From Luteolibacter ambystomatis (lineage in GTDB: Bacteria > Verrucomicrobiota > Verrucomicrobiia > Verrucomicrobiales > Akkermansiaceae): DNA of 64,000 bases. Each line of letters begins with the position of its first letter. Within the stretch, counting starts at the first letter, position 1. The notes beneath the pieces are model-generated. The model worked only from the letters and a program-made list of their open reading frames with translations. It ran no database searches and was not told where the DNA came from. The translations under genes and the position numbers were made by a program. Below are positions 19,383-26,434 of this stretch, piece after piece. The stretch lies in the NCBI RefSeq assembly GCF_018137965.1, contig NZ_CP073100.1, forward strand, positions 5,219,754-5,283,753. Direction: 5' to 3'.

Positions 19383-20075
19383 ATGGCCGCCGCCTCCCGC
19401 CACGAAATCCGCAAGAGCCGGAAAACCGCCATCTTCGGCACCCTCGCGGGCGGGTTGATGCGGCTGTGGTGCTCCACCCTGCGCTATGAGATCGTGGACC
19501 GCTGCAAGCTCGGCGTGCCCGATGGAATCTCCGGCCCGGTGATATACGCGCTGTGGCACAACCGCCTCTTCTCCGTCCCCGCCGCGTGGAAGCGCCTTTG
19601 TGGCAAGCACCGCGGCGCTGCCGTGCTCACCAGCGCCAGCCATGATGGTGATGTGCTTTCCCGCGCCATGTCCGCCTTTGGGATCGGAGCCGTGCGCGGC
19701 TCCAGCTCCCGCCGTGCCATCGCCGCTTTGGTGGGCCTGAAGCGTTCGCTGGAGGAGGGCGTGGACGTTTGTCTCACGCCGGATGGTCCGAGAGGCCCTC
19801 GCTACAAGCTGCAAGGCGGCCTCGTGAAACTCGCCCAAGCAACCGGCACGCCGGTGGTGCCTGTGCATGTGGAGGTCTCGTCCTGCTGGCGCTTGAAATC
19901 GTGGGACCGCTTCATCATTCCGAAGCCCTTCAGCCGTGTCCGCGTCATCTTCGACGAGGCGCTTGCCGTCCCGGCCAAGCTTTCCGACGATGCCTTCGAG
20001 GCCGAGCGCGCCCGCATCGAGTCCATTCTCCTCGCCGCCACCCACGATCCCGAACCTGCCACACCAGCCCCATGA
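19383..20075 (+). CDS. DUF374 lysophospholipid acyltransferase-like protein
   Basis: A member of the DUF374 branch of the PlsC/LpxL-like acyltransferases, possibly acting on lipid A or phospholipid precursors at the inner membrane. At 230 residues it has a WHNRLF motif (His near 59) in place of the usual HX4D start, [13 protein letters not shown], and [15 protein letters not shown] around 132-146, both typical of DUF374. It starts 4 bp after the kinase gene and ends with an ATGA overlap into folD. The link to these metabolic genes is probably operon packing rather than a shared pathway. Confidence 0.88.
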   Translation: MAAASRHEIRKSRKTAIFGTLAGGLMRLWCSTLRYEIVDRCKLGVPDGISGPVIYALWHNRLFSVPAAWKRLCGKHRGAAVLTSASHDGDVLSRAMSAFGIGAVRGSSSRRAIAALVGLKRSLEEGVDVCLTPDGPRGPRYKLQGGLVKLAQATGTPVVPVHVEVSSCWRLKSWDRFIIPKPFSRVRVIFDEALAVPAKLSDDAFEAERARIESILLAATHDPEPATPAP

Positions 20076-20953
20076 GCGATTTCAAAATCATCGACGGGAA
20101 AGCCGTCGCCGCCTCCGTTCTCGATGAAGTCCGTGCCGAAACCGCGGAACTGAAAGCCCGTGGCGTGACGCCCGGCCTGGCCGTGGTGCTCGTTGGTGAA
20201 GATCCGGCATCGAAGGTGTATGTCGGCGCGAAGGACCGCACCTGCCGCGATCTCGGCCTCTACTCCCGCAAGATCACCCTGCCGACCGAGACCACTCAGG
20301 AGGAACTTCTTGCCGTGGTCCGCGAGTTGAATGCCGATCCGCTCATCCACGGTATCCTGGTCCAGTCACCGCCGCCGAAGCACATCAACGAGGAGGAGAT
20401 CATCCGTGCCATCGATCCGCGCAAGGATGTGGACGGCTTCCATCCGCAGAACGTCGCCAAGCTCGCGCTGGAAGACCCGTCCGGCTTCGTGCCCTGCACG
20501 CCCGCGGGCAGCATGCGCCTGCTCGCCTCCGCCGGAGTGCAGACCAGCGGTGCCGAGGCGGTCGTCATCGGCCGTTCGATGATCGTTGGCAAGCCGATGG
20601 CCCTGCTGCTCATGGCGAAGGGTTCCGATGCCACCGTGACCGTCGCTCACTCCCGCAGCAAGGATCTGCCCGCTATCTGCCGCCGTGCGGACATCGTCAT
20701 CGCTGCTGTCGGCCGCCCGGAAATGGTGAAGGCCGATTGGGTCAAGCCGGGTGCGGTGGTGATCGACGTGGGCATCAACCGCGTCGAGGACGCCACCGCC
20801 AAGAACGGTTATCGTCTTACCGGTGACGTCGCCTACGACGAGGTCGCCCCGAAATGCGCCGCCATCACGCCGGTGCCCGGTGGTGTCGGTCCGATGACCA
20901 TCGCCATGCTGATGAAGAACACGCTGCAGGCCGCGCGCCAGTTGACGGCGTAA
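20072..20953 (+). CDS. folD: Bifunctional methylene-THF dehydrogenase/methenyl-THF cyclohydrolase FolD
   Basis: Interconverts 5,10-methylene-THF and 10-formyl-THF in one-carbon metabolism. It has 293 residues, the normal size. It shows the substrate-site [12 protein letters not shown] with Lys 54, [11 protein letters not shown], the NADP-binding [17 protein letters not shown] and the C-terminal [15 protein letters not shown] chose the ATG at 20072, which overlaps the previous stop by four bases. All catalytic motifs are present. Confidence 0.97.
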   Translation: MSDFKIIDGKAVAASVLDEVRAETAELKARGVTPGLAVVLVGEDPASKVYVGAKDRTCRDLGLYSRKITLPTETTQEELLAVVRELNADPLIHGILVQSPPPKHINEEEIIRAIDPRKDVDGFHPQNVAKLALEDPSGFVPCTPAGSMRLLASAGVQTSGAEAVVIGRSMIVGKPMALLLMAKGSDATVTVAHSRSKDLPAICRRADIVIAAVGRPEMVKADWVKPGAVVIDVGINRVEDATAKNGYRLTGDVAYDEVAPKCAAITPVPGGVGPMTIAMLMKNTLQAARQLTA

Positions 20954-20957
20954 GAGT

Positions 20958-21036
20958 GTTAAATGTTATTCGTTAAAGGTTATTGGGGGAAAACTCTCCT
21001 TTACGCATTCTTCCCCAATAACCTCTAACCATTAAC
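20958..21036. repeat. Imperfect long inverted repeat between folD and the AlkP-superfamily gene
   Basis: The left arm (20971-20989) contains AGGTTATTGGGG and the right arm (about 21012-21030) contains CCCCAATAACCT; the 12-bp core is perfect. The arms lengthen imperfectly with GTTAA-rich sequence on both sides, and the loop is about 20 bases. It is AT-richer than its surroundings and could be a terminator, a palindromic repeat element or the remains of one. Confidence 0.65.
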
Positions 21037-21051
21037 TTCCAGCCCTCTCTC

Positions 21052-22395
21052 ATGCGCCTCGCCGTCATCAATGTCGTCGGTCTCTCGAAGTCGCTGCTGC
21101 CGCACGCGCCTTTCTTGAAGGCCTTTGCAGAGAAGAACGGTTTGCAGAGCTTCAAGCCCGCATTCCCCGCGGTGACCTGCACGGCGCAATCGTCGATGGT
21201 CACCGGCACTACGCCTGCGGAACATGGCGCGGTGGCGAACGGCTGGTATGACCGCGAGTCCGCCGAGGTGAGATTCTGGAAGCAGAGCAACCACATCGTT
21301 CACGGCGAGAAGGTGTGGGACACGTTGCGGCGCGAGATCCCCGGCTTCACCTGCGCGAAGCTGTTCTGGTGGTACAACATGTATTCCACCGCGGATTGGT
21401 CGATGACCCCGCGGCCGCTTTATCCCGCGGATGGCCGCAAGGTCTTCGATATCCACACCCAGCCGATGGGTCTGCGTGAGGAGGTGAAGGCGGATCTCGG
21501 GCCATTCCCATTCCCCGCGTTCTGGGGTCCGGCGTCCGGTATCGCGTCCTCCGAGTGGATCGCGAATTCGGCGAAGTGGACGGAGAACAAGCACAGCCCC
21601 ACGCTGAGCCTCGTCTATCTGCCCCACCTCGACTATTCATTGCAGAAGGTCGGGCCGGGTGACCCGTCGATCCCCTCGGAGGTCGCCGCCATCGACCGCG
21701 TGGTGGCGGATCTCGTGAGCTACTATGAATCCCGTGGTGTCAAATCGCTGATTCTTTCCGAATACGGTATTTCACCGGTCAACCAGCCGGTTCATCTCAA
21801 CCGGATCTTCCGCGACAAGGGCTGGCTGTCCATCAAGGACGAGCTTGGGCTGGAGGCGCTCGATTGCGGCGGCTGCAAGGTTTTTGCGGTGGCGGATCAC
21901 CAGATCGCGCATGTCTATGTGAACGACCGCTCCCTGCTCGGCGAGGTCCGCGCCTTGCTCGAAAAAACTCCCGGTGTGGATGAAGTCCGCGAGGGTGGCG
22001 GATCTGGCATCGGCGCGGAAAGGGCGGGGGATCTCATCGCCATTTCGAAGCCGGAAGCATGGTTCACCTACTACTTCTGGAAGGATGATGCGAAGGCTCC
22101 CGACTATGCGCGGTGCATCGATATTCACCGCAAGCCGGGATACGATCCGGTGGAGCTTTATCTTGATCCGGCCATCCGTTTCCCGAAGCTGAAGATCGCG
22201 AAGTTCCTGCTGAAAAAGAAGCTCGGCTTTCGTGGGCTGATGGATGTCATCCCGTTGGATGCCACGCTGGTGAAGGGTTCGCATGGTCGTGACATCGTGC
22301 CGGAGGACGAGCGGCCCGTGCTATTGGGTGCATCCTTCCCAGCCCATGCCGCGGAGGATGTGTTCCTGGCCATTCTAGCCGAGTTCGGCAAGTAG
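21052..22395 (+). CDS. Alkaline-phosphatase-superfamily phosphodiesterase-like protein
   Basis: A 447-residue protein of the nucleotide pyrophosphatase/phosphodiesterase fold (PF01663-like). Family signs are PAVTCTAQSSMVTGTTPAEHG, where Thr 42 aligns with the nucleophile, LVYLPHLDYSLQ near 190 and GSHG near 409. Several metal positions differ from classical enzymes: the N-terminal Asp is missing (INVVG), the His after HLDY is Gln, and the usual DHG is EYG near 237. This may be a distinct subfamily rather than decay. No signal peptide is seen. Substrate unknown. Confidence 0.8.
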   Translation: MRLAVINVVGLSKSLLPHAPFLKAFAEKNGLQSFKPAFPAVTCTAQSSMVTGTTPAEHGAVANGWYDRESAEVRFWKQSNHIVHGEKVWDTLRREIPGFTCAKLFWWYNMYSTADWSMTPRPLYPADGRKVFDIHTQPMGLREEVKADLGPFPFPAFWGPASGIASSEWIANSAKWTENKHSPTLSLVYLPHLDYSLQKVGPGDPSIPSEVAAIDRVVADLVSYYESRGVKSLILSEYGISPVNQPVHLNRIFRDKGWLSIKDELGLEALDCGGCKVFAVADHQIAHVYVNDRSLLGEVRALLEKTPGVDEVREGGGSGIGAERAGDLIAISKPEAWFTYYFWKDDAKAPDYARCIDIHRKPGYDPVELYLDPAIRFPKLKIAKFLLKKKLGFRGLMDVIPLDATLVKGSHGRDIVPEDERPVLLGASFPAHAAEDVFLAILAEFGK

Positions 22396-22415
22396 CGCGA
22401 AGCCCTGCTTCGCGC
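22395..22415. terminator. Strong hairpin after the AlkP-superfamily gene
   Basis: A perfect 9-bp stem GCGCGAAGC/GCTTCGCGC with a CCT loop begins at the last base of the stop codon. No T-run follows, so it may act as an RNA 3' end or a Rho-assisted site rather than a classical terminator. Confidence 0.45.
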
Positions 22416-22496
22416 CACCTGTCCGTGGCCGAAACGCCCAAAACTTCGGCGGTTTTGCCCGTAAGACTCCATCCGCTTTTTCGTTAAGAACGGACC

Positions 22497-23381
22497 ATGT
22501 CACACCCGTCCCTCAACCGCCGCGGCTTCCTCACCCTTGGTGCCGCGACCGCCGCCTCTCTGCCGATGGGCGCGGCAGCCGCTCCGGATGCCGCCGCGGC
22601 GCTTACCATTCTCCATATCACGGACATCCACCTGCGTCCGGAATACGATGCACCCGCCCGCTGCCGCAAGATCCTGCGTGCGATCCGCCAGAAGCACCGT
22701 GACATCAATCTCGTCCTCAATACCGGCGACAGCATCTACGCCGCCGACTACAAGAACATCACCCGCGAGCGTGTGGAGGAGCAGTGGAAGCTCTGGGACG
22801 AGGTTGTCGTGTCGGAGTTCAAGGGTCTGCCGATGCTTCACACCGTAGGCAACCACGATCCCTGGTGGGCTGCACCGGAGGGCGATCCGATGCGCGGTAT
22901 TCCTTATGTCTGCAAGCGTCTTGGCATCGCGGAGCCATGGGGCCACACGAAACAAGGCGGCTGGGAAATCATCACGCTGGAGAACTCCGGTGGTTCGCTT
23001 GGCAAGCCGCAGCAGGACTGGCTGTTCCAGAAGCTCGATTCGCTGCCGAAGAACGCGCCGCTGCTCATCGCGGGACACCTGCCGTTGTTCTCGCTCGCGG
23101 GCGATTACGATGGCGGCAACATGAGCGGCGCGAAGGCGGTGATCGACAAGCTCGCCGCACGTGAAGCTCCGACCGTTGCCCTGAGCGGCCACATCCACAT
23201 CCAGAGCAGCGAGGCCCTGTGGAATATCCGCTTCCACTGCAATGGTGCTCTCAGCGGCTCATGGTGGGAACCCGGAGACCGCAAGGACGGCAGCTACAAG
23301 CGCACGCCGATGGGCTACGCCCTCCTCAAGCTCTGGCCCGATGGCCGCAGCGAGTGCCGCTACATGCCGCTGCCGGCGTGA
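22497..23381 (+). CDS. Tat-exported calcineurin-like metallophosphoesterase
   Basis: Predicted periplasmic phosphoesterase with a two-metal centre. Residues 1-30 form a twin-arginine signal (NRRGFLTLGAA). Metal motifs occur in the canonical order: TDIHLR, NTGDS, GNHDPWW, AGHLPL and SGHIHIQ. At 294 residues it is a compact single-domain enzyme. The promoter is not obvious; a hairpin separates it from the gene before. The substrate cannot be predicted. Confidence 0.93.
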   Translation: MSHPSLNRRGFLTLGAATAASLPMGAAAAPDAAAALTILHITDIHLRPEYDAPARCRKILRAIRQKHRDINLVLNTGDSIYAADYKNITRERVEEQWKLWDEVVVSEFKGLPMLHTVGNHDPWWAAPEGDPMRGIPYVCKRLGIAEPWGHTKQGGWEIITLENSGGSLGKPQQDWLFQKLDSLPKNAPLLIAGHLPLFSLAGDYDGGNMSGAKAVIDKLAAREAPTVALSGHIHIQSSEALWNIRFHCNGALSGSWWEPGDRKDGSYKRTPMGYALLKLWPDGRSECRYMPLPA

Positions 23382-23387
23382 GGTTGC

Positions 23388-23576
23388 TTATTTGGGCAAC
23401 ATCAGCAGACCTGTGACAATGAGCACAAGGCCGAGCAAGCCTTGGGTGAGAAGGAATGCGTGGAATTGAAATGGCTGGGTCTTGCGATTGACCTCGTAGA
23501 GCCCGCCGTTGAAATGCCCGCGCCGATAAGCGAGGAGCGTGAGAATGATCAGAATCGATCCCAGTGCGATGAACAT
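23388..23576 (-). CDS. Small two-helix membrane protein
   Basis: A 62-residue protein with two hydrophobic helices (about 2-17 and 40-60) separated by a polar loop (RRGHFNGGLYEVNRKTQPFQF). It starts 18 bp after the PHP phosphatase stop on the same strand, so it is probably co-transcribed, and it ends 7 bp from the convergent phosphoesterase gene. Function unknown. Confidence 0.7.
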   Translation of the reverse strand: MFIALGSILIILTLLAYRRGHFNGGLYEVNRKTQPFQFHAFLLTQGLLGLVLIVTGLLMLPK

Positions 23577-23594
23577 GACGATGGGGCAGGGGGC

Positions 23595-24389
23595 TTAGAG
23601 GGTTTCGCTCCTCCGCTTCCTCCCCTCGAACAGCAACGTCTCGCGATATCCCGCCGCCTTCGCCCATTCGATGGCCTTCGGGAAATCCCGCGCCACTTCG
23701 GAGGGATGGTGCGAGTCGGAGGAAATGACCAGCGGGATGCCCGCCGAGCAGGCCAGTTCCAGAAAGCGCGGGGCTGGGTAGGCCTGGGCACAGGGTTTGT
23801 GCCAGCCGGCGGTGTTCAGTTCGATGGCGCAGCCGGAGGCGGCGATGGCGTCGATGGCCGGTTCGTAGAAGCGGTCGAGGTCGCCGCCGGGGACGTGGGC
23901 GAATTTTTTCACCAGATCCGCGTGGCCGAGAATGTCGAACAAGCCGCTTTCCGCCATTTGGGCGTAGGTGTTCCAGTAGTGGGCCCATACCGCCTCCACA
24001 TCGGACTCTGCCCAGCGGCCCAGCCACTTCGGATTGTCGAAATCCCAGTCGCCCAGATAGTGGACCGAGCCGATCAGGTAGTCCCACGGGTAGCGCCCGG
24101 CCAGATCCGCGATCCAGCCCTCGCAGCCCGCCAGCCAATCGCACTCCAGACCGGCCCGGATCGGGATCCGACCTGCCGCGTGGGTCCGGGCGCGCTCCAG
24201 CCAGGAGAAATATTCCGGCAGGTCCGCCACCGCCATCCGCCAGTCATCGAAGGGTTCCGGGATGGCCGGGGCGTGGTCGGAAATCCCGTATTCCGTTAGG
24301 CCCGCGGCGATCGCGGCGTCGATGTAGGCTTCCGGCTCGCCTTCGGCGTGATGGCAGAGCGGCGTGTGGGTATGGTAGTCGGCAGGCAC
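23595..24389 (-). CDS. PHP-domain histidinol-phosphatase
   Basis: Probably dephosphorylates histidinol phosphate in histidine synthesis (HisJ/HisK type). It has 264 residues. PHP metal motifs are visible: DYHTHTPLCHHA at the N terminus, YGISDHAP, GLECDW, GSVHYL, DILGHADLVKKF and the C-terminal ISSDSHHP. No other his genes lie nearby, so a related PHP phosphoesterase role is possible. It is divergent from pta. Confidence 0.9.
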   Translation of the reverse strand: MPADYHTHTPLCHHAEGEPEAYIDAAIAAGLTEYGISDHAPAIPEPFDDWRMAVADLPEYFSWLERARTHAAGRIPIRAGLECDWLAGCEGWIADLAGRYPWDYLIGSVHYLGDWDFDNPKWLGRWAESDVEAVWAHYWNTYAQMAESGLFDILGHADLVKKFAHVPGGDLDRFYEPAIDAIAASGCAIELNTAGWHKPCAQAYPAPRFLELACSAGIPLVISSDSHHPSEVARDFPKAIEWAKAAGYRETLLFEGRKRRSETL

Positions 24390-24465
24390 TCGGGCGGATT
24401 CGGGGTTGAAGGACTTTCAGCAGGGATACTAGAGTAACGGCACGGTGCAAGAGCGCCGAAATCTC

Positions 24466-25539
24466 ATGTCGACCCTTTCCTCTGAAGCACCCGCCGGTAA
24501 CGCGTTCACGCGGCACCTCATCGAAGCCCTCCGCCGGCACCCGAAACGCATCGTTTTCACCGAAGGGGAGGATCTGCGGGTGCTGGAAGCAGCGGCACGG
24601 CTGGTGAAGGAGGAAGCCATCGCCCCGATCCTGCTGGGCGACCGCGAGCGGATCCGTGCTCTGGCGGCCGACAACGGCATCAAGCTGACCTTCATCAACA
24701 TCATCGATCCGCCGAAATCTTCGGATTTCCAGCTGTTCTGCCAGCGTGTCGACAACATGGCCCGCTACCGCGACATGCAGGTCGGCGATGCGGCGGAGAT
24801 CGTCGCCCGCCCGCACTACTTTGGCGCACTGATGACCCAGTATGGCCAGGCGGACGGCTTGGTCGGTGGCAACAAGGCTCTCCCGGCCGCGTTGTTCCGC
24901 GCCCTGATCAACACCATCAAGCCGCTGCCCTCCGTGCCGAAGATCTTCGGTGCGATGGTTCTTGTGGGTGACCACCTGAAGCATCTCGGCGGCAGCGGCG
25001 TGCTGTTCATGGCGGATTGCGGCCTGATCCCGCAGCCGTCGGTGGACCAGCTCGCGGCCATCGCGGTGGAAACCGGCAAGGTTGCCCGTCATTTTCTCGG
25101 CCGCACGGCCAAGGTGGCGCTGCTCAGCCACTCCACCAAAGGCTCCGCCGTGACCGATGAGGCGCGCAAGATGATCGCCGCCACCGCCATCGCCCAAGAG
25201 GTGGTGCGGAAGGAGTATTTGGAATTGGAAATCGAAGGCGAACTCCAGGCGGACGTGGCCCTCGATCCGGCGGCTGCGGAGGTGAAGCTCCCGGACTCGC
25301 CCTTCCGCCAGACTGCGGACGTGCTCGTTTTCCCGAACCTCGATGCCGGTCACATTTCCCTGAAGCTGCTCCAGCACGTCGCCGGAGCGCAGGGCTACGG
25401 CCAGCTCATCCTCGGCCTTGCCCGCCCCGCCGCCCAAGTGCCGCGGACGGCCACGGTCGAAACCATCTTCGGCACCGCCGCCGCAGTCGGTGTGGAAGCC
25501 ATCAAATCCCACCAGCTCTTCCCGGACGGCGAAGTGTGA
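24466..25539 (+). CDS. pta: Phosphate acetyltransferase
   Basis: Converts acetyl-CoA and phosphate to acetyl phosphate and CoA. The 357-residue product is the short single-domain type. It shows KRIVFTEGEDLRVLEAA at the start, DGLVGGNKA, FGAMVLVGDHL, FMADCGLIPQP, LLSHSTKGSA and the C-terminal VFPNLDAGHISLKLLQ. The ATG at 24466 is preferred; a GTG at 24445 is also in frame. The methyltransferase gene overlaps its stop by four bases. No acetate kinase gene is adjacent. Confidence 0.94.
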   Translation: MSTLSSEAPAGNAFTRHLIEALRRHPKRIVFTEGEDLRVLEAAARLVKEEAIAPILLGDRERIRALAADNGIKLTFINIIDPPKSSDFQLFCQRVDNMARYRDMQVGDAAEIVARPHYFGALMTQYGQADGLVGGNKALPAALFRALINTIKPLPSVPKIFGAMVLVGDHLKHLGGSGVLFMADCGLIPQPSVDQLAAIAVETGKVARHFLGRTAKVALLSHSTKGSAVTDEARKMIAATAIAQEVVRKEYLELEIEGELQADVALDPAAAEVKLPDSPFRQTADVLVFPNLDAGHISLKLLQHVAGAQGYGQLILGLARPAAQVPRTATVETIFGTAAAVGVEAIKSHQLFPDGEV

Positions 25540-26360
25540 AGACCCTCGGCGCGGCGCGGCACTACGACACGCTTGACGTGTGGTACCGCGCGCTGTGGGG
25601 GGAGCACCTCCATCATGGAATTTGGCTGCCGGAGACGGCGGACCATGCGGAGGCGACCGCGAATCTGTTGAAAGCGGTCGCCACCGCCGCCCGCCTCCAG
25701 CCCGGCATGCGGGTTTGCGATGTCGGCTGTGGTTATGGTGGCCCGGCCCGCTGGCTGGCTGCGAACCATGGGGTGGACGTGACTGCGGTGACTGTTTCCG
25801 CGGTCCAGTATAAAGCGGCGGTGGGGATCGAGGGGTATTCGCGGGTTTCCTATGAACTCGGGGACTGGCTGGAGAACACCTTTCCGGAGGGCGCCTTTGA
25901 AGCCGCGGTGGCCATCGAGTCCGTGTTCCATTTCGAGCAGCCTGACCGCGCCTGCCGCGAGATGGTGCGGGTGGTAAAGCCCGGTGGACGGATCGTGACG
26001 GCGGGGTGGATCACGGCGGATTTCGTGCCCGGCTGGGCGCGCTGGCTCCTGATCGATCCGATCCGCGCGGCCGGGGAAATGCCCGGCTTGGCGGACGAAT
26101 GGACGAGCCGACAGTGGCTTGAGGAGGTGGGCGCGGAGGTGGTGTCCCTGGAGCGGCTCGGGCATCGGGTGGATCAATCCTGGCTGCATGCCATGGGCAT
26201 TGCTCTCAGGGAATTGCTGCGGAATCCGGCATTGCGGTGGGAGACGCTGCGAAAGCCGCTGCAAGCGTTCCGTTTGGCTCTCAGTTCGTTGCGGATCTGG
26301 ACTGCCTATCGGTGGGGGATGCTCGACTATCTGATTCTAGCGGCAGAAAGGCGGCGTTAG
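25536..26360 (+). CDS. SAM-dependent methyltransferase (class I)
   Basis: A 274-residue methyltransferase with a Rossmann fold. SAM-binding motif I is VCDVGCGYGGPARWLA (about 61-76). The HLHHGIWLPET segment before it and VVKPGGRIVTAGW after it resemble the tocopherol/sterol C-methyltransferase and cyclopropane-synthase group. The GTG start at 25536 overlaps the pta stop (GTGA), so translation is probably coupled. Substrate unknown, perhaps a lipid or quinone. Confidence 0.87.
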   Translation: MKTLGAARHYDTLDVWYRALWGEHLHHGIWLPETADHAEATANLLKAVATAARLQPGMRVCDVGCGYGGPARWLAANHGVDVTAVTVSAVQYKAAVGIEGYSRVSYELGDWLENTFPEGAFEAAVAIESVFHFEQPDRACREMVRVVKPGGRIVTAGWITADFVPGWARWLLIDPIRAAGEMPGLADEWTSRQWLEEVGAEVVSLERLGHRVDQSWLHAMGIALRELLRNPALRWETLRKPLQAFRLALSSLRIWTAYRWGMLDYLILAAERRR

Positions 26361-26434
26361 CGGCGTTTTACCTTGGAGCGAAAGATTGAACTAGCACGCC
26401 CGTAGAAGCGGGGATTTCTTTGTTTTTGTTGGTT

